44,138 nt of DNA from CAZDSS01 sp964508185 (GCA_964508185.1 CAZDSS010000010.1:1-44138), one strand, 5' to 3'. Numbered from the stretch's first letter, positions 25,341-34,840 are shown. Notes: generated by a model from the sequence alone, not told the origin. Numbers and translations: made by a program.

Positions 25341-25410
25341 GATCGGGCCGCGCAAGGTGAGGCGCCGCGGCCATTGACGCGGCCAGGGAGAAACGCAGCT
25401 GTCCAATGAA

Positions 25411-27468
25411 GTGAGCCACCGCCGGACCAGGACCTATCGCGGCCGCGCCGGCCTGCCGGCCGCAATCGCCGCCCTTGCGCCCGCGGCCGGCCTTGCGCTC
25501 GCCTATTTCGGCTTCTCCCTGTTCGATCCCTGGAACCGACTGCCGCCCATCGTCCACGGCCTGGTCTTCGTCTGCCTGATCGTGGCGCTGGTGAGCGGCG
25601 TCATCGCCGCGATCCGCGCCGGCCGCCGCGGCTGGGCGCGGACGGAGGTGAAATGGGGCCGCTACGCCCTGCTGTTGCCGCTGCTTGCCGTCGGCCTCTA
25701 TGTGGCGGGGCCGGATCTTGAGCGCCGTCTGGTGCTGTCCCTGCAGCCCGGCTATTTCTTCGCGCCGCCGCCCATGACCCTCGCGGCGGAGATCGTGCCG
25801 CCGGATTACACGGGGGTCGCGCCCATAGCGCTGGCGCTGGATGCGGACCCGGTGCAGACGGTCACCGTCCCTGTGGGCTCCATGCTCAGGGTGACGGCGC
25901 GGGATACCCGCTGGCCGCCCTATCTCGCCTGGGGTCGCGAGGCCGTGCCCTTCCGCCCGGCGGACGATCCGCAGGACGGCTATGTGATCGAAGGCGAGCT
26001 CAAGGCCGACGGCAACGTGAAGGTGAGCTATAACGGCCGCGCCATCGCCCGCTGGCATGTGCAGGTGAGCCCCGACGCGAAGCCGACGGTCCGGCTCGCC
26101 GCGCCGCCCGGGATCACGGCGCGCAATTCCCTGCGCCTTGCGATCGAGGCCCGCGACGATTATGGCGTTTCCCACATGATGCTGCGCCTCCGCCGCGCCG
26201 ACGGCACGGGGCAGGAGCATCTGGTGGAGCTTCCCGCCTACGGCACCCGCGAATTCGACAATGTGATCTATCACAGCCTGCTGTCCCACCCGCTTGCCGG
26301 GGAAGAGGTGGCGCTCAGCGTCATCGCGGTCGACGGCCGCTATCAGGAGGCGGAGACGGCGACCCATGTGGTGACCCTGCCGCGCCGCAGCTTCACCAAC
26401 CCGACCGCTTTGTCGCTCAACGCCGCGCGGAGCGGCCTTCTGTCCGGCACGCGGGAAGAGGTGGAACGGGCGACCCGTCGCCTTGGCGGCCTGTCGGAAA
26501 ACGCGGCGGGCGGCGACGTCACGGTGCAGCTCGGCCTGCGCACCGCCTATCTCCGGCTGAAGAACGCCAAGAGCCGCGCGGATCACGAGGCGATTGCGGA
26601 TCTTCTGTGGGATCTCGCGCTCCGCGCCGAGGACGGGGACCTCACCCAGACCGAAATCACGCTCCATGACAGCCTCGAACGCCTGACCTTCGCCCTCTAC
26701 CGCGAGGACGACGAGGCGCTGCAGCCCCTGATCCGCGACCTCGCGCGCGCCTTCGAGGCCTATGGCCGGGCGCGGGCGGGCGGCAGCCGGCCACGCAAGA
26801 TGCAGGATATCGGCAACGGCCCCGTGGACGACGGGCTCGACTGGGCGGCGGTCAAGCGCTTCATCCTGCGCCTCGACGAGATGGCGGCGGCGGGGCACCG
26901 CGAGGAGATCCTCGACCAGATCAACGATCTGCGGGCGGGGCTCGAGGAACGGCCGGATCTTCTGCTTTCAGCCGGGGCCTATCGCCGCTATGTGATCGCA
27001 AGCTACGCCCGCCGCCTTGTGGACGAGGTGGTGCGGGAGCAGCGCCTGCTGCTGTCGATCGCCGTCGGTCCCTCGCAGGGCAATGGCGGCTTCTCCGACA
27101 AGCTCGCAGCGGCCGGGCGGCAGAAGCTCATCAGCAATCAGAGCGCCCTGCGCGACGCCCTCAAAAGCCTCATCGGCCAGCTCGACCGCGCCGGCATGAC
27201 CGACATGGAAGCCCTGCACCGGGCGCAGGAGGCCATGGACGAGGTCATGCGCTCCATCGAGGCGGGCAGCCCCGACAATGTGGCCTCGGCCCAGGTTCAG
27301 GCGATCACGGCGCTTGATCTCGCGGCCAAGGCGCTGGCCACCATCCCGTCGCCCCTGCCGGTGGACGAGGAAGGCCGCCCGCGCGACCCGCTGGGCCGCC
27401 CGCTGCCGCCCTTGGACGACATGCCGGCGTCCGCCATCGAGCGGGCGATCCGCGGCTCCCGCCCCTGA
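25411..27468 (+). CDS. TIGR02302/DUF4175 family membrane protein
   Basis: This 685-residue protein has two or three N-terminal membrane helices (about residues 15-33, 44-65 and 84-100), then a large periplasmic part with a beta-rich section (120-300) and a long helical, charged section. The start ...YFFAPPPMTLAAEIVPPDYTG and the position after lysA match the alphaproteobacterial TIGR02302 family, whose function is unknown. Members I recall exceed 800 residues; this one lacks most of the low-complexity C-terminal part. The start is uncertain: GTG at 25411 has no good ribosome site, whereas AGGGAG (25385-25390) lies eight bases before an in-frame CTG at 25399. Confidence 0.85.
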   Translation: MSHRRTRTYRGRAGLPAAIAALAPAAGLALAYFGFSLFDPWNRLPPIVHGLVFVCLIVALVSGVIAAIRAGRRGWARTEVKWGRYALLLPLLAVGLYVAGPDLERRLVLSLQPGYFFAPPPMTLAAEIVPPDYTGVAPIALALDADPVQTVTVPVGSMLRVTARDTRWPPYLAWGREAVPFRPADDPQDGYVIEGELKADGNVKVSYNGRAIARWHVQVSPDAKPTVRLAAPPGITARNSLRLAIEARDDYGVSHMMLRLRRADGTGQEHLVELPAYGTREFDNVIYHSLLSHPLAGEEVALSVIAVDGRYQEAETATHVVTLPRRSFTNPTALSLNAARSGLLSGTREEVERATRRLGGLSENAAGGDVTVQLGLRTAYLRLKNAKSRADHEAIADLLWDLALRAEDGDLTQTEITLHDSLERLTFALYREDDEALQPLIRDLARAFEAYGRARAGGSRPRKMQDIGNGPVDDGLDWAAVKRFILRLDEMAAAGHREEILDQINDLRAGLEERPDLLLSAGAYRRYVIASYARRLVDEVVREQRLLLSIAVGPSQGNGGFSDKLAAAGRQKLISNQSALRDALKSLIGQLDRAGMTDMEALHRAQEAMDEVMRSIEAGSPDNVASAQVQAITALDLAAKALATIPSPLPVDEEGRPRDPLGRPLPPLDDMPASAIERAIRGSRP

Positions 27469-27492
27469 GACCGATTTTCCCGATTGCCCGCG

Positions 27493-28248
27493 TCAGGGCC
27501 TGCTTGTTGCGAAGGTGACGCTGATGTCCTGGGCGTCCGCCGGGGGATTCTCGAGCCGCGTCTCGAACGGCGCCGCTTCGCCCGGGCGCAGGGTGCGGGT
27601 TGCGGGCTCGAAGGTCCAGGTCATGAGATCCAGGCGATTCTGGTCGAGAAGCACCACCTCGATGGGCGGCACCTGTTCGATCTGCGGCCCGATATTCTCC
27701 ACACGGCCGGAGATCACGAGGGTCAGCACGCCGTCGATGAAGCGCTGGGACGGCGCGAGGTCCGACAGCCGGAGGCGTTTCTCGAGCGGCAGCGCCTCGC
27801 TCACCCGGGACTTTTCTGTCCCCATGCCGAGAACCTCGTAAAGCTGCTTCGCCGGCGGCCAGGCGCGGGTGATTTCCGCCGGAAACAGCAGGACGCCGCC
27901 CACCACCACCGCGATGAACAGGCCGAGCCCGGCCCAGCCCGCGATGGTGCTCCATTGCCGCTCGCGCGGAAGGGCGGGCAGATTACGGCGCTGACCGTCG
28001 GGCAAGGGACGTTCCTCGGCGCTCGGCCCCGGACGCGCGGCGGGGCTCTCGCCTGTCTCCGCGGCATCAGGCGCCGCCGGTTGCGGCGGTGGCGGAATGG
28101 TCAGATCCAGCTCTTCCGGGGAGAAGGGCGGCGCGTCCTCATGCCAGGTATGGGCGCAGCGGGCGCAGCGCACCGTCCGGCCCGAAGGCCGCAGCTTGGC
28201 GGGATCGACCACGTATCGCGTTGCGCAGCTCGGGCAGGAGAGGATCAT
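27493..28248 (-). CDS. Zinc-ribbon (MJ0042-type) and DUF3426 membrane protein
   Basis: The 251-residue protein begins with a zinc ribbon (C5, C8, C28, C31), followed by a Pro/Glu-rich linker (about 40-95), one membrane helix (about 102-123) and an outward-facing domain of DUF3426 type with an Ig-like pattern. Its function is unknown, though it is commonly found beside ftsE in alphaproteobacteria. AGGATATT gives a usable ribosome site, and a good promoter lies at 28309-28281. It converges with the TIGR02302 gene with a 24-base gap. Confidence 0.85.
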   Translation of the reverse strand: MILSCPSCATRYVVDPAKLRPSGRTVRCARCAHTWHEDAPPFSPEELDLTIPPPPQPAAPDAAETGESPAARPGPSAEERPLPDGQRRNLPALPRERQWSTIAGWAGLGLFIAVVVGGVLLFPAEITRAWPPAKQLYEVLGMGTEKSRVSEALPLEKRLRLSDLAPSQRFIDGVLTLVISGRVENIGPQIEQVPPIEVVLLDQNRLDLMTWTFEPATRTLRPGEAAPFETRLENPPADAQDISVTFATSRP

Positions 28249-28280
28249 CTAATATCCTGAGGGGACGCCCATTTTGGCCC

Positions 28281-28309
28281 GTTATAGGGCGTGCGGCGGG
28301 CGATGGCAA
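28281..28309 (-). promoter_or_regulatory. Predicted sigma70-type promoter for the zinc-ribbon/DUF3426 gene
   Basis: On the reverse strand TTGCCA (28309-28304) and TATAAC (28286-28281) are separated by exactly 17 bases. The expected start near 28275 leaves a leader of about 27 bases. This is one of the clearest promoters in the window. Confidence 0.6.
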
Positions 28310-28441
28310 GTGCGCCGCCAAAGCCGCTTTACGGCCCCGGCGCGCCTATGTCATCTTGAGGCCGTCGCGTGGGGCGGGTCGCATGGCTCCCGCGCGGCCT
28401 TGATATTCGAACGCGCAACAACGGGATGCAGGGTCTGCCAG

Positions 28442-29119
28442 GTGGTTCGGTTTGAAAATGTCGGGATGCGCTACGGCATCGGCTCGGAGATCTTGCGCAA
28501 CATCACGTTCGAACTCAAGCCGGGCTCGTTCCATTTCCTGACCGGGCCGAGTGGCGCCGGGAAATCCTCGCTTCTCAAGCTCCTCTATCTCGCCCATCGC
28601 CCGTCCCGCGGCTTCATCACCATGTTCGGCGAGGACGTGGTGTCCCTGCCGCGCCACCGGCTGCCGGCCCTGCGCCGCCGCATCGGGGTGGTGTTCCAGG
28701 ATTTCCGCCTGCTCGACCACCTGACCGCCATCGAGAACGTGATGCTGCCGGTGACCATCGGCGGCGGCGACGTGGCGACCGCCCGCGCCCATGCGGAAGA
28801 ACTGCTCGCCTGGGTCGGCCTTGCCGACCGCATGACGGCGCGGCCGCCCACCCTGTCGGGCGGCGAGAAGCAGCGCCTCGCCATCGCGCGGGCGGTGATC
28901 GGCAAGCCGGATCTTCTGCTTGCGGACGAGCCCACGGGCAATGTGGACCCCGAAATGGCCGAGCGGCTCATGCATCTCTTCATAGAACTCAACAAGCTCG
29001 GGACGACGACGCTCATCGCCTCCCACGACATGGCGCTCATCGAGCAGATCGGCGCGCCGCAGATGCGGCTCGACCGGGGCGAGCTCACCCTGCTGCCATC
29101 GCCGGGAGGCCGGGCATGA
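28442..29119 (+). CDS. ftsE: Cell-division ATP-binding protein FtsE
   Basis: This 225-residue ABC ATPase has Walker A GPSGAGKS (35-42), signature LSGGEKQR, Walker B LLLADEPTGN and the FtsE-typical FHFLTGPSGAGKSSLLKLLY. With FtsX it links the divisome to peptidoglycan hydrolases. The family begins MIRFENVGMRYG, so the GTG at 28442 (then VRFENVGMRYG) is the natural start; the frame upstream to 28274 is not FtsE-like. Its stop overlaps ftsX by ATGA. Confidence 0.95.
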   Translation: MVRFENVGMRYGIGSEILRNITFELKPGSFHFLTGPSGAGKSSLLKLLYLAHRPSRGFITMFGEDVVSLPRHRLPALRRRIGVVFQDFRLLDHLTAIENVMLPVTIGGGDVATARAHAEELLAWVGLADRMTARPPTLSGGEKQRLAIARAVIGKPDLLLADEPTGNVDPEMAERLMHLFIELNKLGTTTLIASHDMALIEQIGAPQMRLDRGELTLLPSPGGRA

Positions 29120-29991
29120 AGCTGCGTTTCCTGGCCGACGGGGCCGACAGGGCGAGCGACCGGCTGCTGCCCTGGGTGATCGCCGTCATGGTCTATCTCT
29201 CGGCGCTGGCGCTTGCCGGGGCGCTCGCGATCCACGGCTCCGTCGCCAGCTGGACCGCGGACCTCACCCACCGCCTCACGGTGCAGATCGTGACCGGCGA
29301 CGCCGCCGCGCGGGAGCGGCAGGCGGACGCAGCCCTCGAATTCCTGCGCAAGACGCCGGGGATCGCCGCGGCGACCCGGGTGGACGACGCCGGGATCCGC
29401 GGCCTGCTGGAGCCCTGGCTCGGCAGCGGCAACGTGGCGGAGGATCTGCCCGTGCCCGCGCTCATCGACGTGGAGCTTGCGGAGGACGGCGACGTCAACA
29501 CGGCGTCGCTCGCATCGCGCCTGCGCAGCGTCGCGCCCGACGCCAATCTGGACGATCACGAGCAATGGCTCGGCCGCCTCTACAATCTCGCCTGGATGAT
29601 CGAGGGGACGGCCATCGGCACTCTGGTGCTCATCACCCTCGCCACCATCGCCATCGTCATCTTCGGCACCCATGCGGGGCTCGCCGCCCACAGGGACACG
29701 ATCGAAACCCTCCACATCATGGGCGCGGAGGACGGGATGCTCGCCCGCGCCTTCCAGGGCCGGTTCCTGAAGCTCGGCCTCAAGGGCGGCCTGATCGGGC
29801 TTCTCGCCGCCGGTTTGTCCTTGCTCGCGCTCCGGCATATCATCAACGAACTCGGCTCGAGCATCATGGAGCCCGCGGCCATATCGGGGACGACCCTGAT
29901 CGCCCTCGCCCTGGTGCCGGTGGTCGCGGCGCTCATTGCCATGTTCACGGCGCGGCTGACGGTGCTGCGGGCGCTGCGGCGAATGGTCTAG
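29116..29991 (+). CDS. ftsX: Cell-division membrane protein FtsX
   Basis: The 291-residue protein has an N-terminal helix (about 18-40), an extracytoplasmic domain of roughly 120 residues, and three C-terminal helices (about 163-187, 218-240 and 258-282), the FtsX topology. Its cytoplasmic ATPase partner FtsE is encoded immediately upstream with overlapping stop and start. It would relay ATP hydrolysis to periplasmic wall hydrolase activators. Sequence similarity among FtsX proteins is low, so assignment leans on topology and the ftsE partner. Confidence 0.93.
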   Translation: MKLRFLADGADRASDRLLPWVIAVMVYLSALALAGALAIHGSVASWTADLTHRLTVQIVTGDAAARERQADAALEFLRKTPGIAAATRVDDAGIRGLLEPWLGSGNVAEDLPVPALIDVELAEDGDVNTASLASRLRSVAPDANLDDHEQWLGRLYNLAWMIEGTAIGTLVLITLATIAIVIFGTHAGLAAHRDTIETLHIMGAEDGMLARAFQGRFLKLGLKGGLIGLLAAGLSLLALRHIINELGSSIMEPAAISGTTLIALALVPVVAALIAMFTARLTVLRALRRMV

Positions 29992-29995
29992 GGAC

Positions 29996-30649
29996 ATGCG
30001 GAAGCGCGCGATCCTGTTCTCCGGGGTCAAGATGCTGTTCATCCTGGCCGGCATCGCGGGCTTCCTGTGGCTTGGCGGCTTCGCCTGGTTTCTCGCCGGG
30101 CTCGAGACCCAGCCAGAACGGCCGAGCGAGCGCACCGACGGCATCATCGTGCTGACCGGCGGCCCCTACCGCATCAGCCTTGCGGTCAGCCTGCTGGACG
30201 AGGGGCTCGCGGAACGCCTCCTCATCTCCGGGATCTATGCCGAGCTCGAGGACGAAACCCTGCGCCGGGCCAACGCCATCCCGCGCCACATCTTCGCCTG
30301 CTGCATCGATCTCGACCGCGCCGCCCGGACGACGGAGGAGAATGCGCGCGAAGCCGCCCACTGGGCGCGGCGGCACAGCTATCGCACGCTGCGGGTGGTG
30401 ACCACCTTCGACCACATGCCGCGAAGCCTCGTGGAGTTGCGCCGCGTGCTGCCCGAAGCCGAACTCCTGCCGCATCCCGTGTCGCCTGATACCGTGGGGG
30501 CGGATCTCGCCCGGCCATCGGTGGGGCGGCTTGCGCTCGAATACAGCAAGTACTGGGTCGCCCTCGTGCGGGCGCGCTATCTCTCGGAAATCCTGCATGA
30601 GCTGCCGTCCCTGCGGCGACTGGAGCAAGCGTCCAACCATGTTTCGTAA
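29996..30649 (+). CDS. YdcF/DUF218 family protein
   Basis: This 217-residue protein has one N-terminal membrane helix (about 10-34) and a DUF218 domain recognisable from DGIIVLTGGPYRI, the central LLISGIY and TTEENAREAAHWAR. Related proteins (YdcF, SanA, ElyC) act in envelope maintenance, and the exact substrate is unknown. It follows ftsX by 4 bases and overlaps plsC, so it belongs to the ftsEX transcript and probably acts at the cell envelope. Confidence 0.9.
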   Translation: MRKRAILFSGVKMLFILAGIAGFLWLGGFAWFLAGLETQPERPSERTDGIIVLTGGPYRISLAVSLLDEGLAERLLISGIYAELEDETLRRANAIPRHIFACCIDLDRAARTTEENAREAAHWARRHSYRTLRVVTTFDHMPRSLVELRRVLPEAELLPHPVSPDTVGADLARPSVGRLALEYSKYWVALVRARYLSEILHELPSLRRLEQASNHVS

Positions 30650-31409
30650 AATCCGCGGCGCCGCGTATCTTGCGGCCTTCTATCTCTGGACGGGGGTGCT
30701 TGCCGTTCTCGCCCTGCCGGTCCTCGTGCTGCCGCGATGGGCGATCTTCGCGATCCAGGTGCTGTGGGCGCGCGGCGTCTTCTTCCTCCTGCGCTGGATC
30801 GGCGGCGTGCGGCAGGAGATCACGGGCTGGGAGAGGATCCCCGAAGGGCCGGTCCTGTTCGCGTCCAAGCACCAGTCGGCCTGGGACACCATCGTCTTCT
30901 TCCTCGTGCGGCGGCCGCCGCCCACCTTCTTCTTCAAGAAGGAGCTGCTGCAGATCCCGATCTACGGCCGCTTCTGCCTGCGCTCGGGCATGGTGCCGGT
31001 GGACCGCGCGGCGGGGGCGCGGGCCATGCGCTCGGTCCTCGCCATGGCGGCGGAGCGGCTCAAGGAGGGCCGATCCCTCGTCCTCTTCCCCGAAGGCACC
31101 CGCGTGCCAGTGGGCCGCAAGGCGCGATACCAGCCCGGGGTTGCCGGGATCTACAAGTATCTCGATGTGCCGGTGGTGCCGGTCGCCCTGAATTCCGGCC
31201 TGTTCTGGCCCAAGGCGGGGCCTACGGGGCGAACGGGCACCCTGCGCATGGAATTCCTCGATCCCATTCCCCCGGGGCTCGAGAAGGACGAATTCCTCGC
31301 GCGGCTTTCCGACGTGCTCGAGACGGCGACCGCGCGCCTCGTCGCGCAGGAGGAACAGGGGAGCCCGCCAAGGATTGACACTGGTGACGGCGCGCCGGGC
31401 GGTCTATAA
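30639..31409 (+). CDS. plsC: 1-acyl-sn-glycerol-3-phosphate acyltransferase
   Basis: This 256-residue membrane enzyme has an N-terminal hydrophobic hairpin (about 8-52), the catalytic HX4D motif in SKHQSAWDT, and the phosphate-binding FPEGTR. It adds the second acyl chain to make phosphatidic acid. I use the ATG at 30639, which overlaps the ydcF-like gene by 11 bases; the upstream part of the frame is out-of-phase ydcF coding DNA. The C-terminal 20 residues are hydrophilic. Confidence 0.93.
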   Translation: MFRKIRGAAYLAAFYLWTGVLAVLALPVLVLPRWAIFAIQVLWARGVFFLLRWIGGVRQEITGWERIPEGPVLFASKHQSAWDTIVFFLVRRPPPTFFFKKELLQIPIYGRFCLRSGMVPVDRAAGARAMRSVLAMAAERLKEGRSLVLFPEGTRVPVGRKARYQPGVAGIYKYLDVPVVPVALNSGLFWPKAGPTGRTGTLRMEFLDPIPPGLEKDEFLARLSDVLETATARLVAQEEQGSPPRIDTGDGAPGGL

Positions 31410-31442
31410 AAGTCCGGCAACTGCCATGAAAGAGCGGGTTTG

Positions 31443-32750
31443 ATGCGTTTTCGACTGTTCATCGGCGGCCTCGTCGCCCTTCTCGTGCTCTATGTGATCT
31501 TCTGGTTCGTTCTGGCCCATGTGGCGCGGGTCAAGATCGGCGAATGGATCGAGGCCCAGCGCACGGAAGGCATCGACGTCACCTATGATCGCCTGGACAT
31601 CGGCGGCTTTCCCTACCGGCTGCAGGTGGAGCTGCGCGATCTCAAGGTGACCGGGCATGAGGGCGACCTCCTGTGGGAGATGGAAAGCCCCAACGCCGCC
31701 GCCGTCATCATGCCCTGGAACCGCAATCACGTAATTCTGATCGCAGAGGAGGGTGGGCTTTCCGTCAGTGCGGAAGGGGCGGAGCCCGACCGTCTGAAGG
31801 TCGGCGGATCGAAGGCGAGCATCGTCGTCAACCGCGACCGCGAACCCTTGCGCATCTCGGCGGTCGCGCGGCAGATCTCCATCGAAGGGCCCGCCGCGGG
31901 GCCGGAAGGTCTTGCGCTCCGCGACGGCGAGCTGCACTGGCGGGCGGGAAGCCAGGTGCCGCACCGCCCGGCGAACGAGGCGGAGGACGACGATCCGCGC
32001 GAACCCCTCGCCTGGCAGCTGGCGGTGCGCGGCGCCGACATCAACCACGAAATGCTCGGCCTCAGCCCCTACGGGCGCGAGCTGCAGAAATTCGCCGCGG
32101 TGCTCGAGGTGCGGGGCAGCGGGATCGATACCGGCGCAAGCCCCGAGACCATCCAGGCCTGGCGTGACCAGGGCGGCACCATCGAGGTCACCTCCTTCGA
32201 GCTCGTCTGGGGCGAGCTCGACGTGCTGATGAACGGAAGCCTCACCCTGGATCAGCAGTTTCGACCCCTCGGCGCCTTCACGGCGCAGGTCAAGGGCTAC
32301 GAGCCCATCATCTCGTATCTGCACGAGGCGGGGCATATCACCGCGGCCGAGGCCGAGACGGCGACGCGGACGCTCGAAGCCATCGTCGCCGCCGATACGG
32401 ACAAGGACAACAGGCTGAGCGTTCCGATCACCCTGCAGTCGGGGCGCCTGTTCGTGGGGCCGCTGCCGGTCGCGAACCTGCCCGCGCTCCTGCCTCAGGA
32501 GGAGGAAGCCGAACCGGAACCGAAGGCCGAGCCGAAGCGGAAGGGAGAGGAAGAACCCTCTCCGAGGCCGGAACTCGAGCCGGAACCGGCGCCGGCGCCG
32601 GAGGCCGCGCCTGATGCGGAGGAGCAGCCGGAGCCCGATCCTGCGCCCGCGCCCGAAGCACCGGCGGCGCCGGAGGGCGCTGCGCCCCGGCCCGAAACCC
32701 GTCCCGTGGGCTTCGAGATCCAGGATCTGGAGCCGTTCCCCGGCAGCTAG
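31443..32750 (+). CDS. DUF2125 protein with long Pro/Glu-rich tail
   Basis: The 435-residue protein has an N-terminal membrane anchor (about 4-25) and a DUF2125 domain (about 35-350, including DRLDIGGFPYRLQVELRDL), which is periplasmic and of unknown role. From about residue 357 the sequence becomes a roughly 60-residue Pro-Glu-Ala tail, reminiscent of the periplasm-spanning spacer of TonB, before the final GFEIQDLEPFPGS. A TATAAA box at 31405-31410 within the plsC stop region could serve a separate promoter, but its -35 is poor. It ends with a 4-base overlap on convergent tyrA. Confidence 0.85.
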   Translation: MRFRLFIGGLVALLVLYVIFWFVLAHVARVKIGEWIEAQRTEGIDVTYDRLDIGGFPYRLQVELRDLKVTGHEGDLLWEMESPNAAAVIMPWNRNHVILIAEEGGLSVSAEGAEPDRLKVGGSKASIVVNRDREPLRISAVARQISIEGPAAGPEGLALRDGELHWRAGSQVPHRPANEAEDDDPREPLAWQLAVRGADINHEMLGLSPYGRELQKFAAVLEVRGSGIDTGASPETIQAWRDQGGTIEVTSFELVWGELDVLMNGSLTLDQQFRPLGAFTAQVKGYEPIISYLHEAGHITAAEAETATRTLEAIVAADTDKDNRLSVPITLQSGRLFVGPLPVANLPALLPQEEEAEPEPKAEPKRKGEEEPSPRPELEPEPAPAPEAAPDAEEQPEPDPAPAPEAPAAPEGAAPRPETRPVGFEIQDLEPFPGS

Positions 32751-33706
32751 CCGCCGTGCCGCCCGAAGTCGGGCTTGGGCGTTTCCTGACCGGCGTCGAT
32801 GATCTGGCGGCGGATCGCCCGGGTGCGTGAGAACAGGTTGTAAAGGGTCTCGCCGTCGCCCCAGCGGATCGCCCGCTGCAGGGCCGTCAGGTCCTCGGTG
32901 AAGCGGCCGAGCATTTCAAGAACCGCGTCCTTGTTGGCGAGGAACTCGTCCCGCCACATGGTGGGATCCGACGCCGCGATGCGGGTGAAGTCGCGGAAGC
33001 CCCCGGCGCTGTACTTGATGACTTCAGAATTGGTCACGGTCTCGAGGTCGGACGCCGTGCCCACGATGTTGAAGGCGATCAGATGCGGCACGTGGCTGGT
33101 GATCGCCAGCACCAGATCGTGGTGGCGCGGCGTCATGATCTCGATCTTGCTGCCGCAGCCTTCCCAGAACTTGATGACCTGGGCGACGGCGCCGAGATCC
33201 GTCTCCGGCGCGGGCGTGATGATGCACCAGCGATTGTCGAAGAGCTCCGCGAAGCCCGCCGAAGGGCCCGACTGTTCCGTGCCCGCCACGGGATGGGCGG
33301 GGACCAGGTGGCGACCCTCCGGAACATGCGGCCCGACGTCGCGGATCACGGTGGACTTCACCGACCCCACGTCGGACACGATGGCGCCGGGCTTGAGCGC
33401 CGGGCCGATCGCTTCCGCGATGCTCGCGAAGGTGCCGAGCGGCGTGCAGAAAATCACGAGATCGCCCTTGGCCGCCGCCGCGGGCAGATCCTCGATGATC
33501 TCGTCCACGATCTGCAGCTCGCGCAGCTCGTTGGCCGTGCGGCCGGGCCGGACCCCGGCGACGATGCGCCGGGCGAGGTTCCGCCGCCGGATGGCGCGGG
33601 CGATGGACGAGCCGATGAGGCCGACGCCGATCAGGGTGACCGTATCGAAGATCGGCTCCTGACCGGTCTTTTCCGTGATTGCGTCTCCCGATGCCGTCTC
33701 GTTCAT
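32747..33706 (-). CDS. tyrA: Prephenate/arogenate dehydrogenase
   Basis: This 319-residue NAD(P)-dependent enzyme of tyrosine synthesis has the nucleotide motif LIGVGLIGSSIARAI, then DVGSVKS, the active-site histidine in VPAHPVAGTEQSGP and another in SHVPHLIAF. Substrate choice between prephenate and arogenate cannot be read here; alphaproteobacterial forms in this setting are often cyclohexadienyl dehydrogenases. Start and stop overlap hisC by ATGA, forming a chorismate mutase-hisC-tyrA unit. Confidence 0.95.
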   Translation of the reverse strand: MNETASGDAITEKTGQEPIFDTVTLIGVGLIGSSIARAIRRRNLARRIVAGVRPGRTANELRELQIVDEIIEDLPAAAAKGDLVIFCTPLGTFASIAEAIGPALKPGAIVSDVGSVKSTVIRDVGPHVPEGRHLVPAHPVAGTEQSGPSAGFAELFDNRWCIITPAPETDLGAVAQVIKFWEGCGSKIEIMTPRHHDLVLAITSHVPHLIAFNIVGTASDLETVTNSEVIKYSAGGFRDFTRIAASDPTMWRDEFLANKDAVLEMLGRFTEDLTALQRAIRWGDGETLYNLFSRTRAIRRQIIDAGQETPKPDFGRHGG

Positions 33707-34812
33707 GGCCGGGTCTCCGAAAGGAAGCGGGCAAGAAGTTCGATCACGGCGCGATTGTCCTCCTCGAGCCCCACGGTCATGCGCAGGCAGTCGCCGAGCC
33801 CCTGCTTGGGCAGCCAGCGCAGGATGTATCCGTGGCGGGTGAGATAGTCGTTTGCCGCGGCCGCCATGGCGTTGCCGCCCGGGAAGCGCATCAGCAGGAA
33901 GTTGGCGACGCTCGGCACGGGCTCAAGCCCGAGCTTCCGCACCTCCGCCGCAAGCCAGGGCAGCCACTGGCTGTTGTGGCGCCGCGCCATGGCGACGAAA
34001 TCCTGATCATGCAGCGCGGCGATGCCCGCGGCCTGGGCCGGGCTGCTGATGTTGAACGGGTCGCGCAGCCGGTCGAGCATGGAGATCACCGGCGCCGCGC
34101 CATAGCCCCAGCCGAGCCGCAGCGCCGCAAGACCGTAGATCTTCGAGAAGGTCTGGGTCACCACGATGTTGGGGAAGCGGTCCACGAGGTCGAGGCCGGG
34201 CGTGTAATCCTCCGCCTCCACATATTCGCAATAGGCGGCATCGAGCACCAGCACCACATGGGGCGGAAGGCTTGCTGCAAGGCGTTCCACCTCCGCCCGC
34301 GGCAGATAGGTGCCCGTGGGGTTGTTGGGGTTCGCAAGGAACAGGACCCGCGTGCGCTCGGTGACCGCAGCCAGCAGGGCGTCCACATCCGCCACCAGAT
34401 CGCGGTCGGCGACCTCGATCGGGGTCGCGCCGACGCCGCGGGCGGCGATCGGATACATCATGAAGCCGTGGCGGCTGTAGAGCACTTCGGTATCCGGCCC
34501 CGCATAGGCGCGGCAGACGAGCTTCAGGATCTCGTCGGAGCCGAGGCCACAGACGATGCGTTTGGGATCGATGCCGTGGATTTCTCCGATCGCGTCCTTG
34601 AGCGCGGCGGAGCTGGCGTCGGGATAGCGGTGGAGGGTTGATGCGGCCTCGCGATAGGCTTCGATGGCCTTCGGGCTCGCGCCGAAGGGGCTTTCGTTGG
34701 ACGAAAGCTTCACCACCCGGGCGACCCCGGCCGCCGAAGACTTGCCGCCTTCATAGACGTCCAGCGTCTCCAGCCACGGGTTGGGCCTGGGTCCCGACAT
34801 CACGCTATCCAT
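33703..34812 (-). CDS. hisC: Histidinol-phosphate aminotransferase
   Basis: This 369-residue class-I PLP aminotransferase has the Schiff-base lysine K224 in TFSKIYGLAALRLGWG and the NPNNPTGT loop. It converts imidazole-acetol phosphate to histidinol phosphate; in many bacteria the copy next to tyrA also serves as an aromatic aminotransferase. It starts 28 bases after the chorismate mutase gene. An alternative ATG at 34800 would shorten it by four residues. Confidence 0.93.
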   Translation of the reverse strand: MDSVMSGPRPNPWLETLDVYEGGKSSAAGVARVVKLSSNESPFGASPKAIEAYREAASTLHRYPDASSAALKDAIGEIHGIDPKRIVCGLGSDEILKLVCRAYAGPDTEVLYSRHGFMMYPIAARGVGATPIEVADRDLVADVDALLAAVTERTRVLFLANPNNPTGTYLPRAEVERLAASLPPHVVLVLDAAYCEYVEAEDYTPGLDLVDRFPNIVVTQTFSKIYGLAALRLGWGYGAAPVISMLDRLRDPFNISSPAQAAGIAALHDQDFVAMARRHNSQWLPWLAAEVRKLGLEPVPSVANFLLMRFPGGNAMAAAANDYLTRHGYILRWLPKQGLGDCLRMTVGLEEDNRAVIELLARFLSETRP

Positions 34813-34840
34813 GGTTCTTCAGACCTTGCAATCGATTCCG

